A stretch of 64,000 nt of DNA from Sphagnum magellanicum. Taxonomy: Eukaryota; Streptophyta; Sphagnopsida; Sphagnales; Sphagnaceae. Below are positions 36,967 through 48,700 of the stretch, piece by piece. A program made the translations under genes and the position numbers. The notes beneath the pieces are model-generated. The model made no database searches and was not told the DNA's origin. It saw nothing but the letters and a program-made list of their open reading frames with translations. Within the stretch, counting starts at the first letter, position 1; each line of letters starts with the position of its first letter. Location: assembly GCA_021904315.1 (NCBI GenBank), contig CM038919.1:10540001-10604000 (forward strand), given 5' to 3'.

Positions 36967-39509
36967 TCAGCGTCCGAGTGATATAACCCAATTTGAGAGT
37001 AGGTTCAAACTCAGAAGGATTGCAATTTTCAGAATCCCTCCAGCAATACATTTACGGAACCGCTAGATTCTTCTCTCTCGGCAGATTAAGGTCGAGCGTG
37101 CCTACCCACAATGCAACACTGTAGCACGACCCAGCACTAAATACCACTGCACAAATATACCCAGATCTTCTGTAAAGGAACAGAACTAAAACTGGTAATT
37201 CAACTCTAATTTCCAAAATCCACAAACCCTGATTGCAGCTTATCCGTGTATTCAGTTTGAAACTGTACTCCCTTTGGCCATACTCAATGATCCGGATTTT
37301 GGCCTCCAAGCAAAACCAAAGTAAGAGCAGCATGCTTTACCCCAAAGGATCCTTTCGCCTCAAAGGGTCAAGTGTACAGAGGTTGAGCGTCACAGATCAC
37401 AACCTCGGTGAACTAACGTAAAGCAGAAATAGTAGTGGCCCCCATGGCATTGGCACATGAGTATTGCAGTCTTCAAGTAAGTGTTAACGCTCAAACAATC
37501 AACGATGGACATATGCTAAGCTTTCCACCGATTTCCCTTGATGTGAAGGGTGCTTGCAACTCTTCTCTTGAGTAACTGAACCAGCACTCTGCGGGATGTG
37601 TGTGGTGTGCTGAGGATTTCTTTTGAGGGCACAGAAGAGGGGATGATTTCAAGACAGAAGGAACCTGTCAGATTTCCAAATAGAGAAAACGAGCAGCTCT
37701 TTTAGCCTGTAATTGTTTTGCCCTTTACAACATGTTCAAACAAAATTAAAAGAAACAACAGAACCGTGTAACAGGTTTAGGTAATTTGAATGAGTTTGAT
37801 AATAGAAGCAGCCTCCAGTGAGGTCTCCAGCTGTCACCAACAAAGGAGTCACTTGTTCAAGTTAAAATTGTATCCCAAATCCTACATAGATATGTATTAT
37901 GAAGTCTCCTTCCTTAAGGCAGAGCCAACAAAATTGTGCAATTGTCTCATGTAGCTATGAATGACTAGTACTGATCTGCAGACTGTAGATTTGAAGCATT
38001 CGTTGCCATTGAGACTATAGATTTGAATTTTAGGGCTGTGCCCAAGGGGCAAGGACCTTCTCATTTGTGGATTTTTCAATCTCTCATAGCCTATCAGCTT
38101 AGTTTGAATCTTTTTGCAAACTCAATTCACTTTCTCAATTTGCTTCATTTGCATATGCACTCAATTGTTTAGTTTTTCTTGGTGCTAGTTCAAAAAAAAT
38201 TTGGAGCTCACTTGGCCATGCATTTATTTACTTTTTTTTCTGTCAGTATGGAAGGAGCCAAAAGATCTTACTATTTCAAGTTTAATAGAAGTGTTTGGTT
38301 GCTTCTTTGTTCTGTTAAACTGCTCATTAAATAAATTTGGTTGCATAAAACTTTTCAAGCTAAAAGGCTTCATTATTTTCCCGAGGGTTGTATGGCATAA
38401 TTCAAGCTATGGAGGAAGTGCACATAAGCTCCTCATAAGATCCCAGAACAGCAGACATACAGAAAGGTGACTAAAAAATAAAAATCAAAGTTACTGCTCA
38501 ATAATCTTTATGCAGGGAGAGGTACTTCTCTGCAGGAGTTATCATATTGGATGTCTTAGCACCATCCATGAGCACTGCCCATAAATATTGCACAAATAAA
38601 CAAATGAGCAGTACATACTAACCTCCCAAAATTTTGTTTATTCATACCTAATTGGAAATCCCTTAGCTGGATACACATATTAGTCCTGCAGAGAATTTTG
38701 CTTAAGGGAGAGGTTCTCGTCACAGAGGCCCTAGTCTTCATGCCCCTATGAGCCATCCTAATGAGGACTTATTCTGCATCATATGTTCTACATGAGGAAA
38801 GACCCTTCATGCCCCTAAAAGGCAGCCTTCTTAAGAATTATTCTGCATTGTATGTTCTACACGAGGAAAGACCATTCTGGTTATAGAGTCTTCTGTCCCT
38901 TATGACAGGCCAGAGTGAACAAACAGCCACTGTTGAACCATGAAAGATTGGTGATGGGTGGACAGGAAACACTTTTTTGTTGGGTTCTTTGTTCCCTAGC
39001 TAACAATGGTGGTTACATGGTGGTTAGCTTCATTTCTGTTGTAACTACCTACCAACTAACAACTTACTTGGTTGATCGGGTCACTAGAAAAGCTCGTCCT
39101 CAACAATCTGCAACACAAAAACTTGATGGTTGAGAAGAACTGGTTAGTGAGACAAGACTAACTATTGATGTCTTTTGACTGATTATTGAGTGCTGGTCTG
39201 GTTCTGAGCTATGAATGAAGAAATGACTGCTGAAATCTCAAATTCTGATGCAACCCCAACCTTGAATAATGTTAGAACAACCTCATAAAATCCTCTGAAC
39301 TTGGCAGCCCATATGGCAAAGTAGATGAGACTTCTTCACCATCAGCAGCTCACTACAAGGTGGATTTGTTGAAGGAACAACTTGGAGATAACGGAAACAA
39401 CTTAACAGATCATTTGCTGTTGAAGGTTTAAGGAAGTGACCATAAAATCAGTCATCTTAAACCAAGCCATTAAGAGCCAGTAATGAAAAAAATTCATTTG
39501 ATGGAAGAA
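36967..39509. other. Intergenic DNA between the UPF0496 gene and MurA
   Basis: This 2.5-kb gap holds no recognisable gene. It should include the UPF0496 promoter and the MurA 3' untranslated region. A 69-bp tandem duplication is present at 38737-38875. Open frames are short and overlap on both strands. Confidence 0.5.
38737..38875. repeat. Tandem duplication, 69-bp period
   Basis: The segment starting TTCATGCCCCTATGAG at 38737 recurs at 38806 as TTCATGCCCCTAAAAG. Both copies continue with TTCTGCAT, TATGTTCTACA and GAGGAAAGACC. Some mismatches show that it is not recent. Confidence 0.75.
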
Positions 39510-42500
39510 TTACATTGTCAATTCAGAGGGGAGGCAAGGCAATCTCTGAATTGATGCACCGAGAAGACGCAACTTCTGGTCCAATTTCTCATAACCGCGG
39601 TCAATATGACTCACTCCCTCAATATGCGTGGTCCCCTCCGCTGCCATACCTGCAAGGACTAACGCAGCTCCTGCTCTTAAGTCCGTGGCCAATACTGGTG
39701 CTCCATATAGTGAACTGCACCCAATGAAATGCCATAAACTTATTGTTCACACATTAAGTAAAAGTAAATGCAGAGGCCTGGTCAGTGTTAACTAAAAACA
39801 GCACCTCAATTTGATCCAAAATGTGCCAGTCAAGAGCTTTTACCCAAAATTAGACCTACATACAGATACATTATTCTTAACTGTGTCCAAGTTAAATCCC
39901 CCTAAATGTGCCCTCTTCTAGCATCAAGCCAGTGACCCAAGTGGTGGAGACTCATGGTCATCTTGCAACTGGTTGTCAATTGTCCCCAAAGGTTGACCCC
40001 CAGGTACAGTGATACACTCAATACACCCAGAAAGGAGACAATAAGCCTATATGAACTAAGTTAATGATGCCTTTTGAATATTTTGTCAAACCTATAAACA
40101 CAACCAAACCTATAAACACAACCTCCACACTTGATTATTAGCCTTATTACCAGAAAGAAGGCAATAGGCCTATGAAATGTATAGTCACTCACCTTAACCT
40201 CTGTTTTAGATTCTCAATCAATCTCAAAAGAGACCTTAAGAAGACCATTTCTGTGAGATTGCAGAGAATCTCCCTGACACTTTGAAAACAAGATGAGAAT
40301 GAGTGTGGTCATAACTTTATGAGAGTTAATCTTTAGAACACCATTACTATAGGTACTAACACTCACAGGTCGAAGATCTATCAGGGAAGCACTCTCAAAC
40401 TGGGCGAAAGATGAAGTGGCCCTTGAAATTTAGACCAGGCTAAAGCTAATTTCGTCATAACTATACCCATTCAAGCTGTATTAATCTGCCTAAGCAGCAC
40501 CTAAGTGGCACATGTGATAAAGATAGCAGCAAACATAACCAAGAAAAATAGCCTTCCAACAGTAAAATTTACATGTCAACAAATAGTTGCTTCCATGTCA
40601 AGGTCCACTTGTGCAGGCTTCTGTGTTTTAGCTTTGACCACAGTGGCCTCCAAGCGTGAACACTTCGATTTGGAAATTCTTATATCTCACAACAATTTGG
40701 GACCGTGTGCTGCTCACAGGCAGCTCGGGGAAAGCAGGTAGAAACAAACATCATAACTGTGAAACCAGAAAAGCCAGGTGGAAACACAGACTCCCACATA
40801 TCACTCACAATTCAGCAACCTAGAAGCTCCAGCATAACAAAAAGCGTTCTTTGGGACAAGCAGTTTACCTCCCTTGATCCCTGCCACTAATTATGGCAAT
40901 ATTTTGGCTGACTTTCACATTGGCTCCAAGTTTCTGTAGTTCCTCCACTGTATAGGCCAGGTCAGAGAAAACACCTTATCAGCCATTGCTTATCCATAGG
41001 TAATATTTGGAAATTGCACACTAACTTTGCATATCTGTTAGGATGCATTCCAGAGGCAGGAGTCTTGCTGTTAGGAATAGAAAAAATTGCTGAAGGAATT
41101 ATAGGGACTGCAATGATAAATTACCAGAGTCATCCCACAATGAGAAAGATTCATGCTTCATGCTTCTCATGCAAGCTTCGCAAAAGGAAAATCTAAAGAT
41201 AGGTATACAAAATGTGTGTAAAATCAAGTTGCAAAAGGTTACGTATGTGCACACCATGGCGCATACGGCTCTCGAAGACTGTCTCCTCTACTATACTTTG
41301 CCCATTACAGGTTGTCAATAAAGACATGAGCTGTGGTTGCAAATCAGTGGGAAACCCTGGATACGGAAGTGTTCTAATGTCAATGCTTCTCAGTACCTGT
41401 GGTGAATTGATCTGCAACCACAAGTCCAAGCCCTCTGACCATCATATACTTCACACTGGTGGAACTAAGGAAAATGATCAAACAAATGAATTGTGAACAA
41501 AAAAAACATGGAAAGCTTCAACCTACCTTCAAACCATTAGATGATGTTTGCTGAATGTGGCAGCCAATGGCACAGAGTTTGCTTGTGACAGATGTCAAAT
41601 GACTTGGAACTACAGGAGCAATGTTAATTGTGGAATGTGTGATGGCTGCTGCTATCAAAAATGTTCCAGCCTCAATTCTGTCAGGAATAATTTGGTAGTC
41701 AGTACCATGCAGCTTCCTCCTTCCAGTTATGTTGAGTGTGTTGGTCCCAGCTCCATGGATGATTGCTCCACATGAAATCAGAAAATCTGCAAGGTCCTTG
41801 ACTTCTGGCTCCTGACACCACTGACATGTATTGGCATTTTCCAGACATAGATGTTGCCATGCTAACAATGACTGAGAGCTGCAAGAGAAAGGAGTGAGGG
41901 GGGATGTGTGGGTATGTATTGTTTCATTAATAATTTATGTACCTGGGCCACATTTGACAATGTACTCTTGCCATCAGCCAAAGCTGCTGCCATCATGAGA
42001 GTCTCTGTTGCTCCTACACTTGGGTAGTCAAGACAAAAGTGGCCCCCAACGAGATGCTTGCCATTCATAGCACGGGCGTGCACCTTGCCTTGCCTACAAC
42101 CACATGCCTATGAGTAAACCTCCATTTCAACCTCATATCTGTGTCAAAATGGCTGAGTAATTCCTCAGCATGTTTTGCACAATAATGGACTCTGCTGCTA
42201 GAGTAAACTGTCATGGAGAAGCTGAAGCCTTCCTGCCATATGTACAATGAAAGCAGTATGCAAGTAGGCTCCAGATCGTGGGCATCAAGGGCTTACCTTA
42301 TCTCAACCTGGGCGCCAAGAGCTTCCAAGCCACGGACATGAAGATCGATCGGGCGAGCACCTATATTACAACCCCCCGGCAAGGGAACGATAGCTTCTCC
42401 TTTCCGTCCCACCAATGCACCAATCACAAAAAAACTTGCCCTAAGTTTCCGAACAGCCTCCGGACAAGGCTCCACTGATGTTATGTTGCTGGCATTGACC

Positions 42501-43429
42501 TTGATGCTGCCCGACGGCGTTCTTTGAACTTGAACACCAACAGATTGCAGGACTTGGAACATGCGCCGGATGTCATGCAAGTCCGGTATCATTCTCAGGC
42601 AAAGTTGTTCCTCTGAGCACAAAGCTCCTGCTAGTACTGCCAGACCTGAGTTCTTGGCCCCACTAATCTTGACCTCCCCTGAGAGCGTCCTTCCTCCTGC
42701 AATCTCTAAGCATTCCACAAATGGTCCGACTCTTAGGGGGTTCTCCTGTTCCGACAATTTGTGGGCATGAGAAGAATTCAAGACTGAATCTTGTTGCAAC
42801 AGCACAGTGGAATTTCGACATGAACCCAGCACAGCAGATATTGTGTCTGAGTCATCTGAAGGTTCGAACCCAATATCACCGGCGGATTGTGATGGAACAG
42901 AACTAGGGGGACTGTTCAAAACCCCCAGGGAAATATTTCTGCTATCTGCCGCAATTCCTCTCGTGGTCTCTTTCTCCTTTCTGACCCCGGACGAAGTCGT
43001 CGCCACCTCCACCTCGGTACTAGAACTCACACTTCTTGACCTAATCCTATTACTGGCGCCACGAATACAATGGTCACCATCGCCAATCCCTCCCTCAGCA
43101 CCTCCTAAGCACCTTTCCACAAACTTTCCAGAGCCACAAGACTCTTGTCCGAGGCTCCAAGACTTATCCACGACGACCCCACAAAGCGTTCCACCAAGCA
43201 GAGCCGATGCAAATGTTCTTGCTCCAACAAGTGGCCCCAAAACCGGCACAACCTCCAGACTCCTTAGTGCAGACGAACCCCGAAAACTCGTAAAAGCACC
43301 AACTTCTTTCGCCGCAGCCCTGATCTGCTGTCCTCCGAGACGAGCGACTGAATCACTATTGCAGTTTCCTGAGCTCAAACAAGACGCGCTGGTGGCAAGC
43401 GTTGCGGGAGCCCACATGAGAGCATCCAT
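39510..43429 (-). CDS. MurA: UDP-N-acetylglucosamine 1-carboxyvinyltransferase, plastid MurA
   Basis: MurA transfers enolpyruvate from phosphoenolpyruvate to UDP-GlcNAc, the first committed step of peptidoglycan synthesis. In mosses it serves the chloroplast wall and plastid division. Six exons are inferred: 43429-42297, 42093-41943, 41811-41527, 41411-41255, 40947-40869 and 39714-39510. Phases agree and give 669 residues. The enzyme starts near residue 233. It has the active-site KISGAKNSG (Lys259, Asn260), the catalytic Cys354 in [11 protein letters not shown], then [12 protein letters not shown] and [14 protein letters not shown]. The first 230 residues are a Ser/Ala-rich extension that would include a plastid transit peptide, longer than targeting alone requires. 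The Cys loop and GAKNS motif exclude the related EPSP synthase. The start is the first ATG after an in-frame TAG. Confidence 0.95.
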
Positions 43430-44084
43430 AGCCCACAACTACACTGGCACCTACACAACAGCATATAGAAGAGATAGACCACCCCCCACTACTGTCACTC
43501 CAACGTCGTCACTTACCAGTTCCAAAGCTCACTAAAAGTGTGCTCAAGAAAAATGCAAAACCGCCACTCATATTCTTCGCTCGGCGGGTGGAGATTTGCC
43601 AATCCTGGATTTCGTACCATATCTACTAATAAGTAGACTTTACAGAGGGCACCTAGTCCACTTGTTCCATGTGTAACAGGGACAGATGTAACACAACTTG
43701 CAACACAACTTTTTGCCCACGTACCTAACAACCCACTCTTATTGGCTGCTTCGGGTACGTGCATCTCAACTCAAAAGCACGTATTAAGGAAGAAGACCTC
43801 AAGTTTCCTCTTGCCATTGACTGTTGCCACCAATGTTGGGCGGGTAAGTTTTGATGCCCATAAAACCCACCGATAAATAATGTACACCCCCATCCAATTG
43901 GTACTTATTTTTTCCCTTACTCATTTTATTACCCAGCTTGAGTCCCCAGTCCTTATTGATAAATAACGTAAAATAATTATGGCGCATTTCACACTTGATG
44001 TTGAGTTAGTGAATTAAATAAAAATCTAAAGTGGCATCTTAGTTGGCACTCAATGTTAAATGGGTGATAGATTAATGTCAAGTG

Positions 44085-44150
44085 ATTGCTAAGCTTAACA
44101 TAAAATCTTCATGGTACGTGGGTTCAAGTCCTAAATGACTTGCATGTTGT
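44085..44150 (+). repeat. Possible tRNA-derived SINE fragment
   Basis: GGTTCAAGTCC at about 44121-44131 fits the RNA polymerase III B box. About 35-45 bases upstream is a weak A-box-like TGTCAAGTGATTGCT. There is no complete tRNA fold, so this is at best a tRNA-like relic or SINE head. Confidence 0.3.
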
Positions 44151-44916
44151 TAGGGGATTCAACACTAGAGTCTCTAACACCACGTGTGAATGTAACTTCA
44201 ATAAAAAAATTTAGTGTAAATGGAGAACACTTTATATCAGGAATAATTGCCTCCTTGAAAAGAGGAAGCAGATTACAACGACTTGTACAGCTGTCTCTTG
44301 CACTTGCAAAGTAAGCAGAAGCTGCATATTTCCTGCCTCTTACTTTACGCTGGGGAAGGCCCTGCTGTCAAGTCATTATGCCCTGACAGCCTTATCTGAA
44401 GACTGAATTGTAGATCCTGTACTTGATAATTGACAATTTTCAAACAAAGTAAATTGACTGGAAAATGGTGTCCCATATCGTGATTTTCAACATGTAAATG
44501 CCAAAGTTCTTACAACAGTTTGCACCTTTGTGTTTGGAAGTACAAAGGTAGTTTCTGTTGGTATTGGTGGTACACAGATAGTTTGTGTTGGTAGTACGAA
44601 GGCGGGGATTGATCTTGTGCTTTCTGACATTGACAAAGAATCCAAATAATAAAAGTGTGAAAATCAATTTTTCTTTCATCGTTTTTTGAATGAATTATCA
44701 AAACATTGAATGTTGATGAACAAATAGGGCACAAATTGTTTTTTGAAGTAAATAAAAGGTGACTATATATGCAACAATTAAGATAAGATTAAAGCATTTT
44801 ATTTATTGCTTGTGTGTAATGTGATTTGAAATGTCAGATCACCTCGGTTCAAGGTTGTTATGTATATGGGGGAAAAGCATTGATTTTAGTGCCTTCCAGC
44901 TTCTGAACTGAGCGCG

Positions 44917-45003
44917 AAGGAACTGCTGTCAGTGCATTCCCACCTTGCACTCTCAAGCTCTGCCCTCATTCGAGAGGGTGGATTGCACTGACAACAGTGC
45001 CTT
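44917..45003. ncRNA. miRNA-precursor-like hairpin (candidate)
   Basis: The arms at 44917-44944 and 44977-45003 pair over 24 of 27 positions with three mismatches and one bulged base. A second short stem inside (CTCTC with GAGAG) closes a loop of about 30 nt. The left arm contains CTGCTGTCAGTGCATTCC, and the right arm contains ATTGCACTGACAACAGTGCC. Near-perfect pairing over about 21 nt is typical of plant miRNA duplexes. Neither arm matches a conserved miRNA I know (156, 160, 166, 171, 319, 390, 529, 534-538). The strand is unknown, because both would fold. A small foldback transposon is the main alternative. Confidence 0.4.
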
Positions 45004-45574
45004 TCCTTATCCGTAACTTTACTTTTGGGCTCATGATCAAAGTTAGAGCAAAACAAAAATGGGTGGGTTAGGAAAAGTCCATGGTATTGCAAGTGTAAAG
45101 AAAGTGAAACACATTCCCAAATGTAATGTGGAATGTATAGAAATCAAGGGGGAGAGCGTTTCAAGGCTTTCAAGTTGCATTTATGCTTAGAGCGTTGAGA
45201 TTCTTAAGGAGGTTTGATTTTTAAGAATGAGATTCAGACAGATGAAACATTTTTTAATTTAGTGATCTTTATATATTGTATTCTAATGAGAGCTATAAGA
45301 TGGTGAATTTGACATTCCTAAATAAGAGAAGAGTCCTTGAATCACTCTTCCTTAGCAAACCCAAGAGATTCACCAATTCTATCCAAACAGGCAATTGCAA
45401 TTTGCAGATGCCGTTCTCGTTGTAGCTCAATGTAATTCCGTCCCTAACACCCAACTCTCAAATTGCATTCAAGCTCCCCTGCCGGTCTCACCTGCATACC
45501 TGGACACATTCACATAGCCCATCATGGAGCTTCTTAGTTTGAATATGAGCTTCAGGGTTCTAGGGGGTATTTAT

Positions 45575-45612
45575 GGTTTAGGGTTTGAGGAGTTATGGTT
45601 TAGGGTTTAGGG
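45575..45612 (+). promoter_or_regulatory. Telo-box repeats upstream of TTC27
   Basis: GGTTTAGGGTTTG at 45575-45587 and GGTTTAGGGTTTAGGG at about 45597-45612 lie 170-205 bases before the TTC27 start codon. Another pair, CCCTAAACCCTAAAA, is in the first intron near 46211-46225. Telo-boxes are common in plant genes for ribosome biogenesis and other growth functions. Confidence 0.5.
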
Positions 45613-45780
45613 CATAGTGTTTTGAGGAGTTCGTTTCTGAGTATCGACAAATCGAAATGAAGTGATTGTGAGGAATGTGTCTAGTATGACCGCATTGAAG
45701 CGAGGTTTATCGAAATTGTAGGACTTGAGCGGTTGCAAGGAGATTGTATTTTTGAGTTGGAATTGAAAAAGAGAGTCCTA

Positions 45781-48700
45781 ATGGGAATAAGGGAGCTGTC
45801 CTACGAGCTACGTTTGCTGCGTTGCTCTCTTACAGCCGCTGTACAGCACTCTCCACCACTGCCACTAGATCAAAAGCCTGACGAGCCTGACGAGAGTAGA
45901 TTTGCAGAGGAGAATAGTGGAGATTGTCGCGACTTCACGGGCGAGGAGGAATTCGATGACTCCATAGAGTATCTTGTGGAGCAGATAGAGGCAGGGGAAT
46001 ATAGGCGTGCTCTTTCTTCTAAAGCAGCCTTATTCTTTTTCAGAGCTTTGTCCCGCAAAGGTAAGATTGGCAATGAGACGACGAGCGAATTCTATGGTGC
46101 ACTTACGTCCAGGATCAACGCATTCGTCGCTGGTGAGGTCAGTCACTTGTAACATGCTTGTTCCTGAATTTTTTTCCGCGTATGTTGAATCCTAAGTGGG
46201 GGTGCAGTGACCCTAAACCCTAAAACCCCTGATTTTTGTGTCGAAGGGTTGGAAATGGGGTCAGGTAGATGGGGGAACGCGGGAACCTGAGGACGATTCG
46301 GGTGCACGTGAAATTCTGGCTATGGCTGTTGGAGTAGCAACCTTGTTTTCGTTTCTGCAAGCTAATTTGACGGGGTATGTGCTACCCCTTTTTTCTGTGT
46401 GTGTTCTTTTCTCTCTTTCTTCTTTGTGTGCTGATTTGGGATTAATACAAAAGAGATGTGATAACAGAAATGGGCAGAATCGTGTAGCATATGTCTAGAT
46501 ATATAATATACTATTATTGTAAATGGGGAAAGGAAGAAAATATTGCCACATTCATCTTTTGGCTTGTCTCTTTAACAAATGTCACACTGCAGAATTTTTC
46601 TGAGTTGATTGTGTTAGATTAGCAATTTTAGGAAAAGGAGCATCAGGTTTCCTCATTCAGATGCTCTTGAACTTAGACAATGTTCTTGCTTGATTGGTGA
46701 CTTATGTAACAGGAGTGTTGGGAGGTTGACAGGCCTCAAGTAGATTGGCCAGCATTTCCTGCAGAGATTGTGTGTATGGGAGTTAGTGCCAGTGACAGTG
46801 ATGCATGGGCCCGACAGCAGCTCATGATTGATGGATGTGACCTTATAGGCAAATTTGCCATTCCTCAGGTAAACCTGATTTGGTATATTCAGCCTCTATG
46901 AGCTTTGGTAAACCAAGGTCTCTAATTTTGATAAAAACTGGAAGTTTGTGACACACATTGTTGATCAAGTCCTAGTGTTTGTCTTCAGTAAGTGAGGCTT
47001 TCAGATCATGGCTCAGTTTACCAATGTAGGAGTTCTGCTTGTTGAAAAATGCTCTCTTGAGCCTATATTTGAGTGCATGAGGGTATGCTGATTCTCTACC
47101 CAACATTGCCAACAGATTTGATGTTGTGAATTTGTGTACCCTGTGCAGTATTTGTTGCTTGCAAATCACTTGCTGGTTGGTACAAAAGGTTCACATGCAA
47201 TGAGTATCAGGTCATGGTGGACCTGTCGGACATTGCTCACTCAGCAGCGTGTACTGGCAGAGCGCTCAAGCTCTCTTCGATCGCTTCTGCTCACCTCTTC
47301 TGCTACCATGTTAACACAATTTGGGTCCCCAGAAGCAGTAAGAGAGCATGGTTGGACCCAGCAGTTGCTTGCTGGAGAGGCCAGAGTTTTGGCAGCAGCA
47401 GCTCAGCTGGAGGCAGGTCTCATTGAGCATACATATGGTCACAATGAAACAGCTCGGTAAGTCCTGTGTTAGAGGTATTTGTTGCACCTGGTTTCTGATC
47501 AAATACTCTATTGCATTTTATGATGCAACACTGTAGGGTAAGAAAGAGATCACTCTGTTCAATTCTATTTCCAAAGGGGACACTTGGAAATTGCTGTAGT
47601 TAGTTCAACACTCTTCAAAGGTCATATGGGTAACATCAAGGCCAGCCAGTCAGGTATCACTTTGACTTCTGATTGATAACTTGGTCTTTCAATCAAACTT
47701 CCAGGGCCTCTTTTGGAACTTACGCTGATTATTCAAAACATCTAGACATCCATGTGTTCAAACCTAGGTGCCCTGTACCATTAACTTCATGGTGGCCTGG
47801 CAGAGCCAAGAAGGTCCTAGAATATAATTTTTCAAAAGAAACTTAGACAATGGAGTTTCCACTTGAATGGGCTGGATTACCTCCACTCCTGTAAAGTGTT
47901 GTCATTTAGAAGGAGTGTGGAGTGCAAAAGCTTGCTTCACCGAGCTTGTTTTGGTCATGTTTGGCAGGCAATGTTTTGAGCGTGCAGAAAACATTTGTGG
48001 ATTAGAACTCTCTCTCACTGGTTCCCTTGGATTCCGCACAATATATCAGGTGAGCTTCCTCTCCACAACCTGGTGTTCTGAGGTGGAGACAGGTCATTTG
48101 GTATTTTGTTACATTTCTGTTTTTCTTTTTCATTTCTGCTTCTCCTTTCTTTGCTTTCCTGTCCTTCTAATGGTTCAAAACCTTCCATCCACAGGTTGAT
48201 GCAAAGGCGCAAATGGTTCTAGTGGCAAAGTCAAACAACAGAGCTGATGACAAGATTGATTCATGGACAGGGGTTCCTAAAGCAGGGTGCTCTGAATTCA
48301 GTGAAAAGAGTGAAATCTTGCTGGCTCCCAGGCTTGTGGAAGATGTGCAAGGTCCAGCAAACTCCATGGAGATGAAAGTTGCAGACAGTGGCCCTCATGC
48401 ATTGAGCACAATTGAGCAGGCCATTGTCTTGGCCAAGTGTCTGGATGTGAAAAAAAATAGTCCAGATGATGAACTCCGAAGTCTGTATTCACTTTACCAA
48501 TGATTTTGAATGTGGAAGTTGCTTTTGTATGTTAAATGAATTGTTTGGTTCCACAGCCCAAAAATGTTGATCAGCATGTTGCTCTATGTCTGCTCAGAGC
48601 ACATTGAATTGACATGAGGGAGTTATTTATGTGAACTGTTTGCACTTCTCAATGCATGACAGAACTTCTGCTTCTCAGTCCTTGTTTCTAGATAATTGAG

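Larger units (their letters stand above)
43430..45780. promoter_or_regulatory. Divergent upstream region of MurA and TTC27
   Basis: MurA and the TTC27 gene are head to head across 2.35 kb. No gene is recognised in the gap. It contains a tRNA-derived SINE-like piece (44085-44150), a strong miRNA-like hairpin (44917-45003) and telo-box repeats near the TTC27 start (45575-45612). The middle part is AT-rich. Confidence 0.5.

Noticed and set aside
39510-43429. EPSP synthase instead of MurA
   Set aside because: The [11 protein letters not shown] catalytic loop and the GAKNS motif are MurA features.
42807-43535. Plus-strand open frame of 242 codons
   Set aside because: It is antisense to MurA exon 1. 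The Pro/Ser/Thr-rich translation is a shadow of the Ser/Ala-rich extension on the coding strand.
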